Below, one piece after another: positions 4,894 to 9,055 of a stretch of DNA of 9,055 bases. The stretch covers positions 1 through 9,055 of the forward strand of contig CALVVH010000047.1 in NCBI GenBank assembly GCA_944363805.1, read 5' to 3'. This stretch comes from an uncultured Bacilli bacterium (lineage in GTDB: Bacteria > Bacillota_I > Bacilli_A > RF39 > UBA660). Made by a program: the position numbers and the translations under genes. The stretch's first letter is position 1, and each line of letters starts with the position of its first letter. The notes under the pieces were generated by a model. That model was not told where the DNA came from. It saw nothing but the letters and a program-made list of their open reading frames with translations, and ran no database searches.

Positions 4894-6191
4894 GCATTTT
4901 CCGTTTTTTCTTTTTCTTCCCTTAGTTCAGCAAACATATGGGCCATTGTAGGACTATTACTTGTAAGCTTCTTTATTGATAAATCCTCAGCCTTATTATT
5001 AGCTAGCCTCAAATTATTTTCGCTAGAAAGCAAAGCCTCTTTTGTCTTTTGCAAGTGATCAATTGTCTTATCAATTTCATCAATTGCTTTTTTAAATTTT
5101 TCACTAGCAAGGCGATAATTTCTACCAAATCCTTCTTTAAAGGCATTCATATTTTCTTCAAAATATGCTATATCAATATTTTGATTTTGAACTACAGCTA
5201 GTTCTCTTTTATATTCCAAAGAATTTAAAGCCAGGTTTCTAATTAAAGTTATGAGTGGAATAAAAAACTGTGGTCTAATTACATACATTTTTGGATACTT
5301 ATGTGATACATCGACAATCCCATCATTATAATAATCATTGTCCATCTCTAGTAACGAAACTAACACTGCATATTCACACTTCTTTTCTTTCCTATCCTTA
5401 TCTAATTCCTTAAAGAAATCTTCATTTTTATGTTTAGTAGCAGTCTCATCAGCCTCATTCTTCATTTCAAACATAATAGAAACAACTTCTATACCATCAT
5501 CATCAAAATCTCGGAATATGAAATCTCCCTTAGAACCCGTTTTAACATCATTATCTTTCTCAAAATAAGCATTTTTAAAAAGTGGTCTAAGCCGGTTAAA
5601 TTCGATACTGCAGTGTTGCTCTAAAGACTCACCAACCATTTTAGTAGACTGTTTTGCTTTAAAATCTTTATAGTAAGCAATCTGTTCATCTTTATTTTTT
5701 ATCTTATTTTCATACCCTTCCTTCAAATTCTTTTCTTTTAACAAATACTCACTTTCTTTTAATTCTAACTTATTACTCAAATCAGCAATCTCTTCATTTT
5801 TTACTGTTAAAGCATCTTTAATTGCTAATTCCTGCTCTCTTTCTTGAATTTTAAGTTTATTCTTAAGTTCATTTATCTCTAAATCCTTCTTACTTAATTC
5901 TGCATTATACTTTAAAGAAAGCGTATTATTCATTTGTTCTTCTTTATTCTTAAGTTCATTTTTTAAATTATTTATTTCTATATTCTTAATATTAATATCT
6001 TCTTTTAATACTTTTTCAACGTTTGCTTCTGCTATCTTTATAGCACTTTCTTTATCTTTCTTATATTGTTCTTCTCTTAAATGTATTTCTTTATGAAACT
6101 CATTATCTCTTATTTGTTTGACAATAGATTCATAATCCATTTCATCTATTTGAAATACTGTTCCACACTTTGGACACTTTATACTATTCAT
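4890..6191 (-). CDS. DUF2130 / COG4487-like coiled-coil protein with a PD-(D/E)xK-like domain
   Basis: A 433-residue protein. It opens [16 protein letters not shown], a single CPKC zinc-knuckle-like pair. Residues of about 30-180 are a long Lys/Glu-rich coiled coil. Then comes a globular domain with KGDFIF (Asp 223), MFEMKNE (Glu 242, Lys 244) and EYAVLVS, fitting the D...ExK pattern of PD-(D/E)xK nucleases, followed by a helical C-terminus with further coiled coil. This arrangement is typical of the uncharacterised DUF2130 family; nuclease activity is inference. I take ATG 6191 because the Cys motif starts there as family members do. GTG 6209 or ATG 6206 are possible and would add five or six residues. 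No clear ribosome binding site is seen. The gene overlaps the upstream membrane-protein gene by 8 nt, implying translational coupling. It ends in TGA, which favours the standard code. Confidence 0.8.
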   Translation of the reverse strand: MNSIKCPKCGTVFQIDEMDYESIVKQIRDNEFHKEIHLREEQYKKDKESAIKIAEANVEKVLKEDINIKNIEINNLKNELKNKEEQMNNTLSLKYNAELSKKDLEINELKNKLKIQEREQELAIKDALTVKNEEIADLSNKLELKESEYLLKEKNLKEGYENKIKNKDEQIAYYKDFKAKQSTKMVGESLEQHCSIEFNRLRPLFKNAYFEKDNDVKTGSKGDFIFRDFDDDGIEVVSIMFEMKNEADETATKHKNEDFFKELDKDRKEKKCEYAVLVSLLEMDNDYYNDGIVDVSHKYPKMYVIRPQFFIPLITLIRNLALNSLEYKRELAVVQNQNIDIAYFEENMNAFKEGFGRNYRLASEKFKKAIDEIDKTIDHLQKTKEALLSSENNLRLANNKAEDLSIKKLTSNSPTMAHMFAELREEKEKTENA

Positions 6192-6831
6192 TTGCACAAT
6201 ACCCATCACAATAACTAATATTAAATGTTCTCATATATAAGCCATTATGTATTTCATAATTTGTTACTGTGTAATCACTTTCCTGATTATAATAAAATAC
6301 TCCATTATCTGTTTCTATTTTCTCAAATGGTACCGTATTAAATATTTCCTCTAATTCTTCCTCTAATTGATTATAACTTTTAGGACTTCCAAATACTACC
6401 AACTCATCCCAATATTCCCCATCAACTACTGAATACGAAGGAATAATCAACTCTTTTTCATAATCTTCTAACTTATAAGTCATTGTTCCCATTGGATAAA
6501 CTTCACTATATCTATTAATTTCATGAAAAATTAATACTATTCCACTTATCACTAAAGAAAATAATGTAAGCATGACAACACTTACAATCAAAGTAATATT
6601 TGTCATCTTTTGTAACTTCTTTGCATCTTTCTTTTTTCTCTTCTTAAACTTTCTTTTTATAATTTCACTACCAATTATTACTAATACTACTTCTAAAAAA
6701 GATATAAAGATAAATATCCAAAATTCTAATTCTGTTATTGCTATTGGCCACTGCATTATTGTCCAAGTCATTATTATCAAAAATAAACATATCCCCGTTG
6801 CTATAATAATCTTACTTTGATCTTTATTCAA
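6184..6831 (-). CDS. Three-segment membrane protein with an extracellular C-terminal domain, unknown function
   Basis: A 215-residue protein starting at TTG 6831-6829. GGGAGGG (6844-6838) sits 6 nt upstream, and the next Met codons fall inside the first membrane segment, so the rare start is well supported. Hydrophobic segments lie at about 8-30, 35-58 and 77-102. A strongly basic stretch [14 protein letters not shown] sits between the second and third and should be cytoplasmic, putting the last 110 residues outside. That outer domain is acidic and Tyr-rich and ends in YCDGYCANE, whose two Cys could form a disulfide. I recognise no family. Its stop overlaps the start of the DUF2130 gene, so the two are co-transcribed and perhaps made as a pair. 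Confidence 0.75.
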   Translation of the reverse strand: MNKDQSKIIIATGICLFLIIMTWTIMQWPIAITELEFWIFIFISFLEVVLVIIGSEIIKRKFKKRKKKDAKKLQKMTNITLIVSVVMLTLFSLVISGIVLIFHEINRYSEVYPMGTMTYKLEDYEKELIIPSYSVVDGEYWDELVVFGSPKSYNQLEEELEEIFNTVPFEKIETDNGVFYYNQESDYTVTNYEIHNGLYMRTFNISYCDGYCANE

Positions 6832-6854
6832 AATAATCCCTCCCAGTTACTTTA

Positions 6855-6883
6855 ATTTTATCAATTAAAGAAAAAAACTTCAA
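6855..6883 (-). promoter_or_regulatory. Possible promoter of the membrane protein - DUF2130 operon
   Basis: On the minus strand TTGAAG (6883-6878), 17 bp, TAAAAT (6860-6855), giving a leader of only about 15 nt before TTG 6831. The -35 lies within the terminator stem of the upstream mutase gene, a compact arrangement that weakens confidence. Confidence 0.4.
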
Positions 6884-6895
6884 CTAATCTGAAGT
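6871..6895 (-). terminator. Intrinsic terminator of the phosphomannomutase gene
   Basis: A 6-bp stem (6877-6882 with 6890-6895), 7-nt loop, is followed on the minus strand by a run of U (6877-6871). It starts 8 nt after the mutase stop codon. Confidence 0.75.
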
Positions 6896-6902
6896 CTTTT
6901 CT

Positions 6903-8270
6903 TTACTTTTCACTTTCTTTTTGTATCATCGGTATATAGATATTTTCCAGTATCTTTAATCCTTCTTCTGTATCTGCTTCTGCTCTAAAAGTAATATTTG
7001 CTCCTGTATTACTTGCTCTAACTAAAGCCCAACCATTAGTATAAGTTATTCTTACTCCATCGATATCATTTATTGGATAATTCATATTCTTAGCATATTC
7101 TTTTATCTTATCAACTACTAAAAACTTCTTTGTATCATCACTTGGTATCTTTACTTCCTCAGTTGCATAATACTTAGGAAACTCACTAACCATTTTACTT
7201 AACTTATCACTTGTCTTACTCATTATTTCTAATAATCTCAATGTTGCATAGATAGCACTTCCACAGTCGGCATCTCTATCTCTAAAGAAGATATGTCCTG
7301 AGTATTCTCCTCCAAAAGGCAAATTATCTTGATGTACTTTATATTGTGTATAGCTTGCCCCAGTTCTATAACATATCGGAGTTCCTCCCAAACTTCTTAT
7401 ATAATCATCAATACTTTTACTACACTTTATATCATATAAGAATGTCTTATTACTTACATTATTAAACATATCCCTAATACATATAATCATAAAGTATTCT
7501 ATTGGAAGTAACTCTCCATTATCCATGACTATACCAATCCTATCTCCATCACCATCATAAGCAACCCCAAAGTCAGCACGCTCTTTCTTTACTCTTTCTT
7601 GCAATTCTTTCATATTGGCAGCTACTGCAGGATCTGGATGATGCGCTGGAAAATTGCCATCCAATGTATCATTGATATATACTGGAGTACAATAACTACT
7701 ATCAAAGACTTTCTTTACAATACTAGCTGTTGCCCCATTACCACAATCAATTACTATCTTTCTTTTATTCTTCCCATATTTAATTGAATACTTTAAATAT
7801 TCTATATATTTATCCACTATATTATTATTAGTTACATTACCTACTCCATCTTTAAAGTTACCTGCAAGTGTATAGTTTTTAAAGTCTTCAATCATTTCTC
7901 CCCGAGCATTGATCATTCCATCAAAAGAAAATTTAAAACCATTATCATCCTTCGGATTATGACTAGCTGTAACCATTATCCCTGGCATTTGATTTAAATA
8001 TCTTCCATAATAATTCATCGGTGTTGTCGTAAGTCCATAATTAATTACATTACATCCACTAGAAGTAATTCCTTTAATCAAATTTTGGGATAAACTCTCA
8101 CTAGATAACCTATTATCATGCGAAACCACACAACTATTTTTGCCATACTTCTCTTGCAAGTATGACCCATAACTCCTACCAATTGTATAAGCAGCTTGTT
8201 CATTAATTTCCCCAGGATATACTCCCCTTATATCATATGCTCTAAATATATTAGTATCTATCTCATTCAT
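6903..8270 (-). CDS. manB: Phosphomannomutase / phosphoglucomutase
   Basis: A 455-residue enzyme of the alpha-D-phosphohexomutase superfamily, which interconverts the 6-phosphate and 1-phosphate of mannose or glucose in the cytoplasm to feed nucleotide-sugar and cell-envelope glycan synthesis. All four family motifs are present: TASHNP with the phosphoserine at 103, the metal loop DGDGDR (239-244), the sugar-binding loop GGEYSGH (320-326) and the phosphate-binding RASNTGAN (418-425). The N-terminal FRAYDIRGVYP is typical of the bacterial PMM/PGM branch. Length is normal. I place the start at ATG 8270 because GGGTGAT, a good anti-16S match, lies just upstream; GTG 8282 would add four residues. 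Sugar preference cannot be decided from sequence, so the symbol is provisional. It ends before its own terminator and appears monocistronic. Confidence 0.9.
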   Translation of the reverse strand: MNEIDTNIFRAYDIRGVYPGEINEQAAYTIGRSYGSYLQEKYGKNSCVVSHDNRLSSESLSQNLIKGITSSGCNVINYGLTTTPMNYYGRYLNQMPGIMVTASHNPKDDNGFKFSFDGMINARGEMIEDFKNYTLAGNFKDGVGNVTNNNIVDKYIEYLKYSIKYGKNKRKIVIDCGNGATASIVKKVFDSSYCTPVYINDTLDGNFPAHHPDPAVAANMKELQERVKKERADFGVAYDGDGDRIGIVMDNGELLPIEYFMIICIRDMFNNVSNKTFLYDIKCSKSIDDYIRSLGGTPICYRTGASYTQYKVHQDNLPFGGEYSGHIFFRDRDADCGSAIYATLRLLEIMSKTSDKLSKMVSEFPKYYATEEVKIPSDDTKKFLVVDKIKEYAKNMNYPINDIDGVRITYTNGWALVRASNTGANITFRAEADTEEGLKILENIYIPMIQKESEK

Positions 8271-8291
8271 TATATCACCCACATTTATTAA

Positions 8292-8322
8292 GAAAAATAG
8301 TATATAGGATATACTATTTTTC
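8292..8322. repeat. 14-bp perfect inverted repeat upstream of the mutase gene
   Basis: GAAAAATAGTATAT (8292-8305) and its exact reverse complement (8309-8322) are separated by AGG. Both strands end in a T5 tract inside the stem, so it could act as a weak bidirectional terminator, or as an operator or mRNA leader hairpin for the mutase gene 22 bp away. Confidence 0.8.
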
Positions 8323-8329
8323 CATTACA

Positions 8330-8355
8330 TTACTTTTCTTTATAAAGAAAAGTAA
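8330..8355. repeat. 26-bp perfect palindrome at the edge of the hairpin-rich block
   Basis: TTACTTTTCTTTA (8330-8342) is followed with no spacer by its exact reverse complement (8343-8355). As RNA it would lose central pairs to the loop; as DNA it is fully two-fold symmetric. It sits between the AT-rich mutase leader and the less AT-rich block that follows, so it may mark an element boundary. Confidence 0.85.
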
Positions 8356-8659
8356 CAAAAGAATTGCATCGCAGTATTCGTATTGTCCGAACGACGGGAA
8401 ATATCACAAGATTACCCTTTGAGCCATAAAAGCCACGGCTTACCTTGAAACACAAGAAAAGAGTTGGGCCGTGCCTGCCACTCCTGCCCGAACAGGAGCG
8501 GCAGAGTTCATTATCGCATCAATTTAATTTTCAACCGAATAGCCGTTATAGCAAAAAATCACCCCGCTTGCCTCGCACCGTAAAGGCGCGAAGACAAGCA
8601 TATTGCATCGCCCTAGACTATCACGTACTTATTACTGGACAGTTTTTATCCCAAACATT
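8356..8659. other. Hairpin-rich, less AT-rich block without a convincing gene
   Basis: This stretch differs visibly in base composition from everything around it. Hairpins include CTGCC-A-CTCCTG / CAGGAG-C-GGCAG (8475-8504, loop CCCGAA), CACGGC with GCCGTG (about 8433-8472) and GCTTG..TCGC / GCGA..CAAGC (8566-8599). TTGCATCGC occurs twice, near 8363 and 8603. A plus-strand 80-codon frame (8445-8687) has no ribosome binding site and no protein-like pattern. It could be the outer part of an insertion sequence, a dispersed non-coding repeat, or a structured RNA. I cannot name it. Confidence 0.5.
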
Positions 8660-8682
8660 AGGATTTTTTTACATCCTTTTTT
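8660..8682 (+). terminator. Weak possible terminator upstream of the transposase
   Basis: AGGAT (8660-8664) pairs with ATCCT (8673-8677) around an 8-nt loop, followed by a T run on the plus strand. It might reduce transcription entering the transposase gene from outside. The stem is short. Confidence 0.3.
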
Positions 8683-8694
8683 ATTAATTTGATT

Positions 8695-8750
8695 AAACAA
8701 CCACTTTTTGTTATTATTATATTGCTTAAAAAATAAAAAGGTGGTTGTTT
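8695..8750 (+). promoter_or_regulatory. Hairpin hiding the transposase ribosome binding site
   Basis: AAACAACCAC (8695-8704) pairs perfectly with GTGGTTGTTT (8741-8750); after one bulged G (8740) five more A-U pairs extend it (8705-8709 with 8735-8739). The right arm contains the Shine-Dalgarno AAAGGTGG (8737-8744) and ends at the ATG. RNA entering from upstream would fold and block translation, a known way that several insertion sequences limit activation by outside promoters. It may equally be part of the element's terminal repeat. Confidence 0.6.
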
Positions 8751-9055
8751 ATGATTAAAGTATATAATAAATTCTCTGATGTTGCAAATAATTTTCGTTC
8801 CTTTTTCTCTAACTTTACATCTTATAAAACTCTTCTTAATTTCTTCCCTGAATTTTTCTGCTCTTTAATCAATGCTGAATCTATTACTTCTTCTAAAATT
8901 GCCCTTTCTTTATTTGATAATTTTAATTCCTCTATTCACTTAGATTCTCATTCCAAAAGAATCTATCGTTGTTTACACAATCCTCATTACAATATCCATT
9001 CTATTTTTGATGCAATAGTCATTGATGTTTTATCTCGTTTTAAATTATCTCACTC
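8751..9055 (+). CDS. Probable DDE transposase, N-terminal part, cut by the window edge
   Basis: ATG 8751 has AAAGGTGG 6 nt upstream and the frame stays open for 101 codons to the window end. It begins MIKVYNKFSDVANNFRSFF and includes SITSSKIALSLFDNFNSSIH and SKRIYRCLHNP. The helical, Ser/Phe-rich start with a basic patch resembles the DNA-binding N-terminus of IS4-like transposases in low-GC Gram-positives; the DDE catalytic residues would be beyond the edge. The hairpin over the ribosome binding site supports a mobile element. It is the only conventional gene here on the plus strand, with T-rich codon choice (TCT, TTT, CTT). The family assignment is tentative. Confidence 0.55.
   Translation, partial: MIKVYNKFSDVANNFRSFFSNFTSYKTLLNFFPEFFCSLINAESITSSKIALSLFDNFNSSIHLDSHSKRIYRCLHNPHYNIHSIFDAIVIDVLSRFKLSH

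Noticed and set aside
8445..8687. 80-codon plus-strand frame in the hairpin-rich block
   Set aside because: No ribosome binding site, improbable composition, and it crosses several strong RNA hairpins; recorded instead as non-coding block.

Overview
The window is AT-rich and bacterial, most consistent with a low-GC Bacillota (Bacilli / Erysipelotrichia-like) genome. The evidence is an ileS gene behind a T-box leader, GGAGG-type ribosome binding sites, a TTG start set by a strong Shine-Dalgarno, U-run intrinsic terminators, and a TGA stop that reads best under the standard code (so not a code-4 mollicute). Species cannot be fixed from the sequence. Nearly all conventional genes are on the minus strand.

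Layout: (1) 1-365 holds the 5' part of a serine recombinase gene, apparently frameshifted and cut by the window edge, preceded by a very small 22-codon gene with its own promoter and terminator. (2) 366-641 is an unknown 91-residue protein. (3) 676-4199 is one translation unit on the minus strand: T-box leader, ileS, tRNA-Arg(CCG), terminator. (4) 4212-4893 is the most unusual part: two tandem, related, mostly non-coding units. Each has the same 71-bp upstream block with a plus-strand promoter, a tiny hydrophobic peptide ORF (24 and 26 residues), and a convergent minus-strand promoter and terminator that would make a short antisense RNA. This is the architecture of type I toxin-antitoxin loci, although the peptides match no family I can name. 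(5) 4890-6831 is a two-gene minus-strand operon: a three-segment membrane protein overlapping a DUF2130/COG4487-like coiled-coil protein with a PD-(D/E)xK-like motif. (6) 6903-8270 is a phosphomannomutase/phosphoglucomutase. (7) 8283-8750 has no convincing gene. It contains two strong palindromes and a less AT-rich, hairpin-rich block of unknown nature. (8) 8751-9055 is the start of a probable transposase on the plus strand, its ribosome binding site buried in a hairpin.

Working together: ileS transcription should respond to uncharged tRNA-Ile through the T-box. The paired small units lie between the ileS promoter and the DUF2130 operon. The second antisense promoter overlaps the DUF2130 stop codon, so that operon's mRNA may carry the antisense sequence as its 3' end. 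All promoter, RNA-end and toxin assignments are inferences from sequence pattern; no search was run.
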